Below are positions 51,168 to 60,728 of a DNA stretch of 64,000 nucleotides, one piece after another. The stretch comes from CBDDBX01 sp965225955 (GTDB lineage: Bacteria > Acidobacteriota > Aminicenantia > UBA2199): the NCBI GenBank assembly GCA_965225955.1, contig CBDDBX010000037.1, positions 1 to 64,000 of the forward strand, given 5' to 3'. Positions within the stretch are counted from its first letter, which is position 1. Every line of letters starts with the position of its first letter. A program made the translations under genes and the position numbers. The notes below the pieces were generated by a model. The model did no database searches. It was not told the DNA's origin and was given only the letters and a program-made list of their open reading frames with translations.

Positions 51168-51596
51168 TTAATGCTGCTGCTGATGATTTGGCTGATTATC
51201 TTTGAAAGCCTGTTTTACTTCAGGTTTGAGAAGAACAACCAGACTCCATATGCCAAAAGGAATACCTATACAGCATGGAGTTAAGCAGGGGATAATTGCA
51301 AGAATTGAAGCTGCCATAGATAGTTCATAACTTTCAAGTTTCTGCATCTTCAGAGCTCCAAAAACCATAATTGTAGCAATACCTACAAATATCAGATTGA
51401 ATATAAAGGCAAAGCTTCCGCCTACATATCCTGCAATTCTGTGATCAACGTTACCATATACATCCTGCAGGTTCATGAAGCCCAGATCCAGTATGGAACC
51501 CAGAAAAGAGAAAGCAGCAAACATCAGACTTAAGATACCTATAACCATTAAGCCGATAGCTGCGGGATTTACTCTGCTTTTAATGTTGTTGTCCAT
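51168..51596 (-). CDS. Small four-helix membrane protein
   Basis: A membrane protein of 142 residues with about four helices. PCCIGIPFGIWSLVVLLKPEVKQAF at the C-terminal helix (in part) is a motif common in unnamed bacterial membrane proteins beside DUF2752. A His/Gln-rich tail (NHQQQH) ends it. GGGAGG lies six bases before the ATG at 51594-51596; a longer start at 51647 is not supported. Function unknown. Confidence 0.7.
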   Translation of the reverse strand: MDNNIKSRVNPAAIGLMVIGILSLMFAAFSFLGSILDLGFMNLQDVYGNVDHRIAGYVGGSFAFIFNLIFVGIATIMVFGALKMQKLESYELSMAASILAIIPCLTPCCIGIPFGIWSLVVLLKPEVKQAFKDNQPNHQQQH

Positions 51597-51692
51597 TTTT
51601 CCTCCCGGTTTATTTATGATGGTAAACAATTCGGGTGTGGAAATCAAGAGAGTGGTACAGGAGAATTCGGACGAATTCTCCTGATATATGAG

Positions 51693-52703
51693 TTATTTTT
51701 TTATAAACAGCCAGATCAGCCCGGTTATTACAAGCAGTCCTGTAAGGATAATGAACCACCAGTTAACGGTTCTGTAGGAAACAGACATTGTATAGCTGGA
51801 AAAAAAGTAGTGGTTAGGTTCTACTTCCCAGTACGCTGTTGAGCCTTTAAGTGAATCTGCATTGGTATCTTCAATAATGCCTGGTACATTTACTCTGTTT
51901 TTTATGCCGATTAAGGCAATGTTCTTTGTGTGTTCAAATTTACTGAGCATTCTTCTGAAGTTTTCAGAATTTATGGCTTTTTCAAAGTCAAAATAGTCTG
52001 TGTCTGTACTATTAAAATCTCTAAGAATCTCTATCAGGCCTTTCTTGTCCAGATTGTTATTATCTATATCAAGACGGCTGCTCAGTTTTTTATATATTCC
52101 ATCTTTTGCTTTTCTGATTATGTCTCTGTTATTACTGAATTCCAGAGCCAGATTGAAAAGCTCTTCAAAAACCGAGCGGCTTATCCAGTTCTGAAACTTC
52201 TGATTCAGCAGGCTGTTTTCTGGTTTTGCAAGCTCTTTGTCCAGATCGTTGAATATATATTTATTTAAAAAGTCAGCTTCTGTGGTGGAAAAATGCCTGT
52301 TAAAAGGAATTTTGTTAAATGGAAAGAAAGGCAGATATTTTTCACTGTAAATGTGATGATTGAAAAACCAGCTGAACTCTTTGGTGTAAGTTGTTTCTAT
52401 TCTGGGGAAATCTCTGTATTCAGGTATATTAAATTCCAGGTTAACTGCATCTGCATTTTTATACCTTTTTCTTATGATATTTCTGAACTTGTCAATAGAC
52501 AGAGCCTTTGTTTCTTTTGAATCCGGCTTTACTATTATAGTAGGTTTTACTTTTTTTGGACGGGATTTGTAATACTCTACGGATATGGCTTTATCTATTG
52601 ATCCGTCAGAGTTCACGGATGTGTCGATTGTATACTCTTCGCATCCGGTAACGATAAGAACTGCCAGTAATATAATTAATAAGTAAAGTTTTCTGTTTAA
52701 CAT
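51693..52703 (-). CDS. Lipoprotein with C-terminal membrane helix
   Basis: A protein of 336 residues with a lipobox (LIVTGC) and a C-terminal helix (WWFIILTGLLVITGLIWLFIKK). Much of the body is helical and charged. With a lipid at one end and a helix at the other it would be held to the inner membrane at both ends. It follows the anti-sigma gene by 11 bases, so it belongs to the sigma operon and may sense or transmit an envelope signal. No family recognised. Confidence 0.7.
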   Translation of the reverse strand: MLNRKLYLLIILLAVLIVTGCEEYTIDTSVNSDGSIDKAISVEYYKSRPKKVKPTIIVKPDSKETKALSIDKFRNIIRKRYKNADAVNLEFNIPEYRDFPRIETTYTKEFSWFFNHHIYSEKYLPFFPFNKIPFNRHFSTTEADFLNKYIFNDLDKELAKPENSLLNQKFQNWISRSVFEELFNLALEFSNNRDIIRKAKDGIYKKLSSRLDIDNNNLDKKGLIEILRDFNSTDTDYFDFEKAINSENFRRMLSKFEHTKNIALIGIKNRVNVPGIIEDTNADSLKGSTAYWEVEPNHYFFSSYTMSVSYRTVNWWFIILTGLLVITGLIWLFIKK

Positions 52704-52714
52704 TTGTTACCTCC

Positions 52715-53413
52715 TTAATAAGAGTTCAGAATCCGCTGAATCTTATTCCGCTTTTTTAAAACTATTTCAAGCTCTTTCCTGGTGAGACCATCTTCGGGAT
52801 TCACTTCAGAAAGTTCAGGAATAGCTTCTTTTAAGATGCTGTATAACTTCTGCTGCTTTCTACTGACCCTTTTTATTTCCTGCATGAGAATTTCGAGCTC
52901 TCTTTTTGAGATAACAATTTCTGTATTTTCAGAATGATTCTGCTGGATGTTTGAAGGGATAGTACCAGTAAGAAGTAGTCTTGAAGCCTGTTTTCTGAAT
53001 CTGGTTGCATCAGACTCTATTCTGTAACTACTGTTTGTGAATCTGTTTTCAAGTTCATACCTGGAGTTCAGTATAGAGCCCATCTGAAATGTAAGGGTAA
53101 GTACTGATGCTGCTATTGCTGTTTTCATAATAAGTCGCAACTTTCTGCTTCCCGGGGATGAAGAAGAGTTCTCTTTGTTACTGAAAAAGTTTTCTGATTC
53201 AAGGGTCTTCATGATTGAGAGGCTCAGATCATGATTCTCTGCAAAATCAGGGTTCCCGCTATTTATTATTGAATTCATTGTTTGCAGCTCTCCATAGAGT
53301 TGTCTGCATTTATGACATTCTCCTATATGATTCATAAGAAGCTGCTCTTCAGTTTGTGTAAGCTCCTGGTTACCGTAAAGGTATATGAGTTGTTCAAACT
53401 TACTACAGTTCAT
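52715..53413 (-). CDS. Anti-sigma factor with zinc-finger domain
   Basis: A protein of 232 residues. The N-terminal MNHIGECHKCRQLY (HxxxCxxC, about 28-41) is the zinc-binding anti-sigma domain; one hydrophobic segment (LIMKTAIAASVLTLTFQMGS, about 92-111) spans the membrane, and a helical periplasmic part ends in KELEIVLKKRNKIQRIL. The start overlaps the sigma factor stop by four bases. It should hold the sigma factor at the membrane until a signal arrives. Confidence 0.85.
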   Translation of the reverse strand: MNCSKFEQLIYLYGNQELTQTEEQLLMNHIGECHKCRQLYGELQTMNSIINSGNPDFAENHDLSLSIMKTLESENFFSNKENSSSSPGSRKLRLIMKTAIAASVLTLTFQMGSILNSRYELENRFTNSSYRIESDATRFRKQASRLLLTGTIPSNIQQNHSENTEIVISKRELEILMQEIKRVSRKQQKLYSILKEAIPELSEVNPEDGLTRKELEIVLKKRNKIQRILNSY

Positions 53414-53967
53414 ACTACCTCCATAGAAAACAGACGGGTAAGTTCTCTTTTAATAAATTTTCTTGCGTGATAAAGGTTGGATTTAACAGCCCCATTACTT
53501 ATTCCAAGAAGCTCTGCTGTTATATTTATTGGTAATTGCTCAACATCTCTCATGAAAAAGACCTCCTTTTGCCTTGGCTGAAGCTTTTCGGCAATCTGGA
53601 GTATTCTTGATCTGGTATCCAGTATCTCCATCTCTTTATCAGCAGAAGATTCTGAAGCAGGAGAGTAATGTTCTATTACTGAATCTGCTTTTGAGGCTCT
53701 CCTTTTCTTCTGTCTTAAACGATCAAGACATATGTTCTGGATGATTCTGTAAAACCAGGTTGTAAACTCAGATTCATAACTGAATTTATCAATATTTCTG
53801 AAAAGCCTTATAAAAGCATCCTGAGCAGCATCAACAGCATCCTCTTCATTTTTAAGATGTCGGAAGGCGACCTTTATGGCAAAACTCTGGTGACGCTTTA
53901 TCAGTTCATCAGCTGCTTTACGGTCTCTCTGTTTAATTTTTTCAATCAGGTTAAAATCGCTTTTCAT
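53410..53967 (-). CDS. ECF-type RNA polymerase sigma factor
   Basis: A sigma factor of 185 residues. Region 2 has DAAQDAFIRLFRNIDKF and FTTWFYRIIQNICLDRLR; region 4 has LQPRQKEVFFMRDVEQL and ISNGAVKSNLYHARKFI, a helix-turn-helix. It is the first gene of an operon with an anti-sigma factor and a doubly anchored lipoprotein. No promoter similar to a shared regulon motif was searched. Confidence 0.93.
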   Translation of the reverse strand: MKSDFNLIEKIKQRDRKAADELIKRHQSFAIKVAFRHLKNEEDAVDAAQDAFIRLFRNIDKFSYESEFTTWFYRIIQNICLDRLRQKKRRASKADSVIEHYSPASESSADKEMEILDTRSRILQIAEKLQPRQKEVFFMRDVEQLPINITAELLGISNGAVKSNLYHARKFIKRELTRLFSMEVV

Positions 53968-54132
53968 CTCTTATCCTGCCAGTATCTGAAACTCCATAAG
54001 TTATACGCCACAGAGGATAAAAGGTAAAATGTCACTTCAACTTTTGCACAAAACTGAGTGTAACGGCGTTCTGAAAAGAACGTGCCGGGAATGGTATGTG
54101 TGTTTCTTTGATATAAACGCTTCCGGATGGTG

Positions 54133-54153
54133 CCGCCCTGCGTGGCAGGGCGG
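54133..54153. terminator. Strong GC-rich hairpin downstream of the TonB receptor
   Basis: CCGCCCTG and CAGGGCGG form a perfect 8-bp stem with a 5-base loop. It lies 24 bases after the stop of the receptor gene in its direction of transcription. No U-run follows, so it may act as an RNA-stabilising or weak terminator hairpin. Confidence 0.45.
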
Positions 54154-54176
54154 ACTTTGTATTAGAAAGGTCTTAT

Positions 54177-57100
54177 TTAAAAGCTTAGCTTTGCACCAAG
54201 TCTTACTGATATAGGAGGCATGAATGAATATTTCATGAGGAATCTTGGATCAGTCTTATATTCCTTCATCAATTCATTTGCATCATATGTTGCTATGATC
54301 TCTTCATTTTTCAGAGTAGGTCTTTCATTTGTCCAGTTGTTCCAGATCTTTCTTGCAATTTTGTTGTTTGTAAGATTTGTTATATTGGCACTAAGGTTGA
54401 GATTCATTGTTTTGAAAAGTTTGACATTCTGCTCAATATACATATCTATCTGCCATATTGAAGGAGTTCTGCCATCTGTACCTCTGCCAAGTGGGTAGTA
54501 ACCATCCTGACTATTCAGGCTGAGAGATCTTGAAACCGGAGTTCCACTCTTAAAAGTTGAGTTTATACCGACAGTAAGACCAAAATCGAAAGTATAGGCA
54601 CCATAAAGTTTCATGTCGATAGGTCTGTCTGTAGGAAGCAGGCCTGTGGTTTCTTTAAGGTTCTGGTCATAGTGAAGATACCATGAATCAAAATATCTTG
54701 CTCCATTGGGGTCCATTCTTACACCTTCATCAGTACTTGATAATCCAGAAAAGTTCCCCCAAAGTCTACTAAGAGTGAATGATAGACCCCCCATCCAGTT
54801 GTCGGAGAATTTTTTGTCAAGCTGAACCTGAACTGATGTGTAACGTCTCTTAGGTGTAGGGCACTTTATACCTTCTGGTATATGTGGAGACTCAGCAAAT
54901 TTTTTGTTAATCCAGTCTGAACCCGGGTTACCAATGTAATAGTGCTCATTGGAACCAATAAGAACACCGATATCTTCAATTGCGTTAATTACACTGTTGT
55001 GCATGAAACGGATTGATGCTGATACGTTGTCAGATAACATTCTCTGGTATCCAAGAGTAATTTCCAGTTTGGAGAATGGTTTCATATCAGGCTGTTTATC
55101 AGCATCTGTCGCTATAGGTCTATCGTTAATTGCTTCGAGCAATTTACCCCCAAGAATTGGGTCTGTTGAGCCTGTCCAGTTGTAACTTGTCTGATCAAGG
55201 TACTTTGTCCAGTCAGGGTCTACGATTTCATAAAATGCTTTTTTCTGTACTTTACCTCCATAATTTGTGCTGGAGAGATATAGTTTCATAACATCGTAGT
55301 AGATACCAAAGCTACCAAAAATCTTATTTTTACCATCGCCTTTCAGATCGTAAGAGAAACCCACACGTGGAGCGATTTTGTCAAAGAAATCAAATTTAAA
55401 TGCTGCAGCACCTGCATTTTTTACTCCGAACTTAGGGAGATACTCTTTTTCAAGTCTCACACCTGCATTGATTGTGAGGTTGCTGCCAATTGTCCAGCTG
55501 TCCTGTAGATACATTGCCCATCTGTTTGCATGGGTTTTTCCAATTGTTCCCTGTATGTATGCTCTTACATATCCGTATTTTACATCATGCTTTTCTCCGG
55601 TTTTTGTTTTGTATGTAGAGTACGTACCATCAGGCTGCTTCCAGTAGAATCTCCAATATTCGTTTACTGTACCTGTGTTAATGTCCTGCTCGATTCTGGA
55701 CCAGGATATACCTGCTTTAAGTACATGTTCTCCACCAAAATTAGCATAATGGGTAAAGTCGCCTTTCAGCTGGAATCTTTGGGAGATGTTTTTTTTATAC
55801 TCATTGAGTTGATCCCATCCAATATTGTTCCACCAGGTGTTGTGTTTTAATTCGTCATCAATACCTGTGATGTGATGGTTGCTTGCATTAAAAAGGATTC
55901 TGGTTTTTGAGGGTGGTTCATCTCCTGAATCATACCCATTACGTCTGAAATATCCACCTGAAATTGCAAGGAATGAGTTGTTGCCTATAGACCAGTCCAG
56001 GTTACCTGCAAGAGTTACTCCAGGCATTGTATATCCAAACTTTGACCATGCTTCTTTGTCATCATAGTTTGATGTGCCTGCTAAGGAAGGCAGATTACGT
56101 TTATCTTTCTGCCAATCCATAGAACCGCTCATTGATAATCTTATATTGTTTGTGATTGATGCAGTAATTTTAGCAGTTCCTTTATAACGGATAGTTTCTG
56201 AAGTAAAGATCTCTCCATCGTGTTCAGGTTTTTCCAGGAATCTTCCAGGACGTTCAGTTTTGGAGAATCTTGGCATAAAGTTTGTATAGAACCATACTTT
56301 ATCCTTAATAATATAGCCACCAAGAGACAGGCCCAGATCTAAACCAGTCCATGTGTCTTTTTTTCTGCCGGTATCATACTCAGCTTCAGGAGGTGATGCA
56401 CTTGGTTTGAGCTGCAGAACTTTTCTGGGTTTGCCGTTTAGAGCACTGTGATCCAGATATGCTGTTGCATCACCATGAAATTCGTTACCTCCTGATTTAG
56501 TGATAACAGAGATAACACCACCCATTGAACCACCATATTCAGCAGAATAACCAGATGACTTAACCTGAACCTCTTCAACTGAATCGTAGTTAACTGACTG
56601 ACCTGAAGCACCACTTGTGAGATTGGTTGTATTAACCCCATCTACAAAAAAAGTGTTTTCTGAAGCACTGGCGCCTTCAAAGAAGATACCGCTTCCAGAG
56701 CCGCCGGATTCATGGTTAATACCAGCCTGGGTTGTAATTACTGAGGTAAAGTTTCTTCCTCTTGGAAGTTTTGTAAATACCTCTTTCGTTATGTTAATTG
56801 ATGTAGAACTTTTTCTGACATCCACAAGAGGTGAAGCACCTTCAACAATAACCTCTTCCTGAATCTGACCAGTCTGCATTACTCCGTCAATTTTCAGGGT
56901 TTTACCAACTTCAAGAATAATTTCAGAACGGACAATCTGTTTGAAACCATCAAGGGTAAATTTAACAGTGTATTTACCCGGTGGTAGTGCCATGAGCCTG
57001 AATTTTCCATTCTCATCCGAGACGGTTGTTTTTGACCCAACAAGGTTGGTTCCTGTTGCAGTTATAGTAACACCTGGTACCACTTCCCCGCTTTCAAGCA

Positions 57101-57194
57101 TTACTGTTCCGATGAATTCACCAGTCTGCTCCTGAGCACTAATAGTTACTGCAAGCAATACAACAATTAATGCTACACAAATTTTTTTGAACAT
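54177..57194 (-). CDS. Oar-like TonB-dependent receptor
   Basis: An outer-membrane protein of 1005 residues. Signal peptide (FKKICVALIVVLLAVTISAQ), a CarboxypepD_reg domain (about 22-100; GVTITATGTNLVGSKTTVSDENGKF in part), a plug (FEGASASENTFFVDGVNTT; SVEEVQVKSSGYSAEYGGSMGGVISVITKSG in part) and a large barrel with long loops ending in VRLGAKLSF. No SusD-type partner is near. GGAGG precedes the ATG. It is paralogous to the next receptor; both have WYLHYDQNLKETTGLLPTDRP, and in both the signal is not clear as to substrate. Its promoter region has a 40-base dyad. Confidence 0.9.
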   Translation of the reverse strand: MFKKICVALIVVLLAVTISAQEQTGEFIGTVMLESGEVVPGVTITATGTNLVGSKTTVSDENGKFRLMALPPGKYTVKFTLDGFKQIVRSEIILEVGKTLKIDGVMQTGQIQEEVIVEGASPLVDVRKSSTSINITKEVFTKLPRGRNFTSVITTQAGINHESGGSGSGIFFEGASASENTFFVDGVNTTNLTSGASGQSVNYDSVEEVQVKSSGYSAEYGGSMGGVISVITKSGGNEFHGDATAYLDHSALNGKPRKVLQLKPSASPPEAEYDTGRKKDTWTGLDLGLSLGGYIIKDKVWFYTNFMPRFSKTERPGRFLEKPEHDGEIFTSETIRYKGTAKITASITNNIRLSMSGSMDWQKDKRNLPSLAGTSNYDDKEAWSKFGYTMPGVTLAGNLDWSIGNNSFLAISGGYFRRNGYDSGDEPPSKTRILFNASNHHITGIDDELKHNTWWNNIGWDQLNEYKKNISQRFQLKGDFTHYANFGGEHVLKAGISWSRIEQDINTGTVNEYWRFYWKQPDGTYSTYKTKTGEKHDVKYGYVRAYIQGTIGKTHANRWAMYLQDSWTIGSNLTINAGVRLEKEYLPKFGVKNAGAAAFKFDFFDKIAPRVGFSYDLKGDGKNKIFGSFGIYYDVMKLYLSSTNYGGKVQKKAFYEIVDPDWTKYLDQTSYNWTGSTDPILGGKLLEAINDRPIATDADKQPDMKPFSKLEITLGYQRMLSDNVSASIRFMHNSVINAIEDIGVLIGSNEHYYIGNPGSDWINKKFAESPHIPEGIKCPTPKRRYTSVQVQLDKKFSDNWMGGLSFTLSRLWGNFSGLSSTDEGVRMDPNGARYFDSWYLHYDQNLKETTGLLPTDRPIDMKLYGAYTFDFGLTVGINSTFKSGTPVSRSLSLNSQDGYYPLGRGTDGRTPSIWQIDMYIEQNVKLFKTMNLNLSANITNLTNNKIARKIWNNWTNERPTLKNEEIIATYDANELMKEYKTDPRFLMKYSFMPPISVRLGAKLSF

Positions 57195-57225
57195 TGTTCC
57201 TCCTTTAGTAGTAATAGACCTTTCT

Positions 57226-57265
57226 GTGATACGTGATATCTAATGTCAGATATATGATGTATCAC
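57226..57265. promoter_or_regulatory. Inverted repeat upstream of receptor gene
   Basis: GTGATAC (57226-57232) and GTATCAC (57259-57265) are perfect inverted arms, with inner GATATC/GATATA symmetry; it lies 32-71 bases before the receptor start. A related GTGATATATCA is found before the paralogous receptor at 60557-60567. A common regulator is possible. The rest of the 336-base gap shows no gene. Confidence 0.45.
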
Positions 57266-57530
57266 TTAAAGAGAAGCAATAGGTATGCCAACTTTATATT
57301 TGCTTTGTTCGGTAATGTGTAAGAGTGATAATGCGGATGTTAAGGGACATTTTGCGTGTGTAAGTGTACAGAAAAATGATGGGAATGAAAAGTAGAATAC
57401 TGAGTGTTGCTATTGATAGGTACAAGAAAATGGATGGAAGCAGTGTTTTTTTGTTAAGTATTAAACTAAAAGTTGTTTTTTTTTAACATAATATCGACTT
57501 GAAACTGACAATTGTGAGCATTAATCTGAA

Positions 57531-60521
57531 TCAGAACTGTATTGCTGCTCCAAACCTTACAGATAAGGGGGGAATAAAGTCATACTCTTTGAGAAATCTG
57601 GGATCATTGGTATTAGATCTGATAAGATCATATATATTATATTTACTCATTATTTCCTGGTTGGTCATAATAACTGAGTTATAAGTCCACTTATTCCATA
57701 TTCTACGGGCAATACTGTTGTTTGTAAGGTTGGTAATATTCATGTTAAGACTGATAGTAACGGCCTTAGTGATTCTGAACATCTGTTCAATATAGAGATC
57801 AATCTGCCATACTGGAGGAGTCCGGCCGTCAGTACATCTTCCAAGTGGGTAGTAACTGTTATAACTGTTAAGCTCAATGGATCTTGATACAGGAGTTCCG
57901 CTTTTCAGCATACCGTTGAATCCGATAGTCAGATCTGAATTAAACGTAAAAGCGCCGTAAATTCTCAGATCAACCGGCCTGTCAGTTGGCAGAAGACCTG
58001 TTGTTTCTTTGAGGTTCTGGTCGTAGTGGAGATACCAGGTGTTAAAGTGTGATGAACTATTCGGGTATACCGGGAGATCGGGATCGGTGTCTGCGAGGCC
58101 GGAGAAATTGCCCCAGAGTCTGCTTAAGTTCAGGGAAATACCTCCAAACCACCCGGAGCTGAATTTTTTGTCAATCTGTAATTTTATCGATGTGTAGTGT
58201 CTTTTGGCAGGTGGACACTTTATACCTTCAGGTACATAGCCGGATTCAGCATATTTCCTGTTTATCCATTCTGATCCCGGATTTCCTATATATCTATGAG
58301 GACTGAATATATCTGCAACGATTCCTATATCTTCTACAGCATTTATTACACTACTGAACATGAAGCGTATTGAGGCATACAGATTATCTGAGATCATTCT
58401 CTGATATCCCAGAGTGAACTCCTTTTTTGAGAAAGGCTTAATACCAGGCTGCTTGTAAGCATCTTTTGCCAGAGCACTGTTGTTCAGAATTTCAAGTAGT
58501 TCCCCGCCGAGAACAGGTGAGGTGTCTCCTGTCCAGTTGTAACTCTTCTGGGTAAGATATTTTGTCCAGTCAAAATCTTTGATATTGTATACCGACTCCT
58601 GTCTTATGCGGCCACCATATCTGGCTATTGATAAATTGAGTTTCATAACGTCATAGTAGATGCCGAAGCTACCGAAGATTTTGTTTCTGCTATCTCCTGC
58701 GGGGTCCCAGGAAAAGCCTATTCTGGGGGCAACTTTGTCGAAGAGGCCAAATGAAAATGCAGTTTTCAGCTTACCGCTGTTAAATGCCGGTAGATGTTCT
58801 GTTTCAAATCTTAATCCCGCATTAATAGTAAAGTTATTGTTAATAGTCCAGCTGTCCTGAAGGTAAAATGCTATACGATCAGCCTGAGCTTTACCTATAT
58901 CTCCGTACCTGTAACCAACCACATAACCGTAGTCAAGAGGAGTTGAGCTGCCATCAAGTCTGGTGTAAGTGCTGTATCTTCCATCAGGTTGTTTCCAGTA
59001 AAACTTCCAGTATTCTGACATTCTCCCTTTGTTAATATCTTTATAAACTCTGGTCCATGAAATTCCGGTTTTTAAAATATGTTCTTCTTCTGAGTTCAGA
59101 TTGTATGTCAGATTGGTGTTGAACTGATACCTTTTTGATTTATCTCTTTGAGAACCATTAGTCTGATAATAATCGATATATCCCGGTAAGTTGTTGAATT
59201 TCAGATGATCTGAAATGCCAGGAATTGCCATATTGCTTGATACGAAGGTAATAGTTGCTTCTGAAGAGAAACTGTCATATGGTCTGTAACGGTTTCTGCG
59301 AAACAGGCTGCCTGTAATATTCAGAAACAGATTCTCATTTATAAGCCAGTCCATTGTTCCTGCCAGAGAAAGCCCCGGGAATTCATATGAAAATCTCTCC
59401 CGCTTGTTTTCAAGTGGATAGTTGTAGGGGTTACGGATTGCAGGATCACTGAAAGATAGCTTCTCCCAGTTAAAAGAGCCGTTTAATGATAACTTAATGT
59501 TTCTGCTCAGAGTTCCTGTTAGTTTACAGTTACTTCTGAATCCGACGGTTTCACTCCGGGAATATCTTATAATATCTGGTTCAAAATAGTTCTTCTGGGG
59601 AGTTTTGATATTTGAATATCTGGGAACAAATGTGGCAAAAATGTGGAGTCTGTCTTTTATCAGACTTCCTCCCATGGAGAGCCCGAGATAGGTGTTGAAC
59701 CATTTACTTGCCGGATAGTCATAACTATAATTCACCTCTCTTCCAGATCTTGACTGCAGGAGCTTTTTACGGGTTCCGCTGAGGGCACTGTGTCCCATAT
59801 CAATAGACAAATTTCCATGGAATTCATTGGTTCCGGATTTTGTGATTATTGAAACAATGCCTCCCATTGCACCATCATATTCTGCAGATGAGCCGGAAGA
59901 TTTAATCTGAATTTCGTCTATAGCATCATAGTTGATCTGCTGGGCAATTAATCCGGTTTGCAGATCAGTTGTGTTAATTCCATCAACGAAAAATGTGTTC
60001 TCTGGTCCGCTGGCTCCTTCAAATAGTAGTATGCCGTTGCTTGTGGTCATGCCGGACTGACTGATAAGCAGAGATAAAAAATCGTCTTTGTGGGGCAACC
60101 TGCTGAATACCTCTCTGGGAAGATTAATAGTTGAAGAGCTTGTTTTAACATCAATTACAGATACATTACCTTTAATATCAAGTTCTCCTTTGAGTACATT
60201 CTGTTCTATTAAGGCTACAAGCTTAAGAGTTTTGCCTGTTTCAAGTTTAATGTCTGAATAGGTAACCTGTTTGAATTTACCAATTTTAAATCTGACAACG
60301 TATGTACCAGGAGGAAGAACCGGCAACCTGAACTTTCCGCTCTCATCTGATTCTGTTTTTCTCAGCCCCACCAGATTGCTTCCGGTAGCTGTGATTACAG
60401 CTCTGTGAACCGGGTCTCCATTTTCAAATTGTATCAGGCCGGTTATTTCACCAGTCTGTTCCTGAGAATAGCAGAAGTTTGTAATCAGAATCGTAAAAAT
60501 TATAATTGCTCTCTTGTACAT
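57531..60521 (-). CDS. Oar-like TonB-dependent receptor, paralogue
   Basis: A protein of 996 residues with the same order of parts as the previous receptor: signal peptide (YKRAIIIFTILITNFCYS), CarboxypepD_reg domain (TATGSNLVGLRKTESDESGKF in part), plug (FEGASGPENTFFVDGINTT) and barrel ending in VRFGAAIQF. Conserved blocks such as GSFGIYYDVMKL and NLKETTGLLPTDRP show a tandem duplication followed by marked divergence. The 336-base space between them suggests separate promoters. The ribosome site is weaker (AAGGGGCC). Substrate unknown. Confidence 0.88.
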   Translation of the reverse strand: MYKRAIIIFTILITNFCYSQEQTGEITGLIQFENGDPVHRAVITATGSNLVGLRKTESDESGKFRLPVLPPGTYVVRFKIGKFKQVTYSDIKLETGKTLKLVALIEQNVLKGELDIKGNVSVIDVKTSSSTINLPREVFSRLPHKDDFLSLLISQSGMTTSNGILLFEGASGPENTFFVDGINTTDLQTGLIAQQINYDAIDEIQIKSSGSSAEYDGAMGGIVSIITKSGTNEFHGNLSIDMGHSALSGTRKKLLQSRSGREVNYSYDYPASKWFNTYLGLSMGGSLIKDRLHIFATFVPRYSNIKTPQKNYFEPDIIRYSRSETVGFRSNCKLTGTLSRNIKLSLNGSFNWEKLSFSDPAIRNPYNYPLENKRERFSYEFPGLSLAGTMDWLINENLFLNITGSLFRRNRYRPYDSFSSEATITFVSSNMAIPGISDHLKFNNLPGYIDYYQTNGSQRDKSKRYQFNTNLTYNLNSEEEHILKTGISWTRVYKDINKGRMSEYWKFYWKQPDGRYSTYTRLDGSSTPLDYGYVVGYRYGDIGKAQADRIAFYLQDSWTINNNFTINAGLRFETEHLPAFNSGKLKTAFSFGLFDKVAPRIGFSWDPAGDSRNKIFGSFGIYYDVMKLNLSIARYGGRIRQESVYNIKDFDWTKYLTQKSYNWTGDTSPVLGGELLEILNNSALAKDAYKQPGIKPFSKKEFTLGYQRMISDNLYASIRFMFSSVINAVEDIGIVADIFSPHRYIGNPGSEWINRKYAESGYVPEGIKCPPAKRHYTSIKLQIDKKFSSGWFGGISLNLSRLWGNFSGLADTDPDLPVYPNSSSHFNTWYLHYDQNLKETTGLLPTDRPVDLRIYGAFTFNSDLTIGFNGMLKSGTPVSRSIELNSYNSYYPLGRCTDGRTPPVWQIDLYIEQMFRITKAVTISLNMNITNLTNNSIARRIWNKWTYNSVIMTNQEIMSKYNIYDLIRSNTNDPRFLKEYDFIPPLSVRFGAAIQF

Positions 60522-60557
60522 AAAGGGGCCTCTGGATGATCGGAAGATATTGATGTG

Positions 60558-60567
60558 TGATATATCA
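60558..60567. promoter_or_regulatory. Short palindrome upstream of the second receptor
   Basis: TGATATATCA, 37-46 bases before the start of the second receptor, is part of GTGTGATATATCATAG. It resembles the inner part of the dyad at 57226-57265. Confidence 0.3.
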
Positions 60568-60728
60568 TAGTGTATGTACGTGAAAAAATCAAATTATTGG
60601 ATAGAGGTGTTGGTGTTTTTGATGCAGTCTACAGCTTTATCTTAAAAAACGCCTTCATGTAAGCCTTACGGGAAGCGTTTCTTTTAATTCCTGTTCTGCT
60701 AAAATATAGATACAGTCATGGAGGATGA

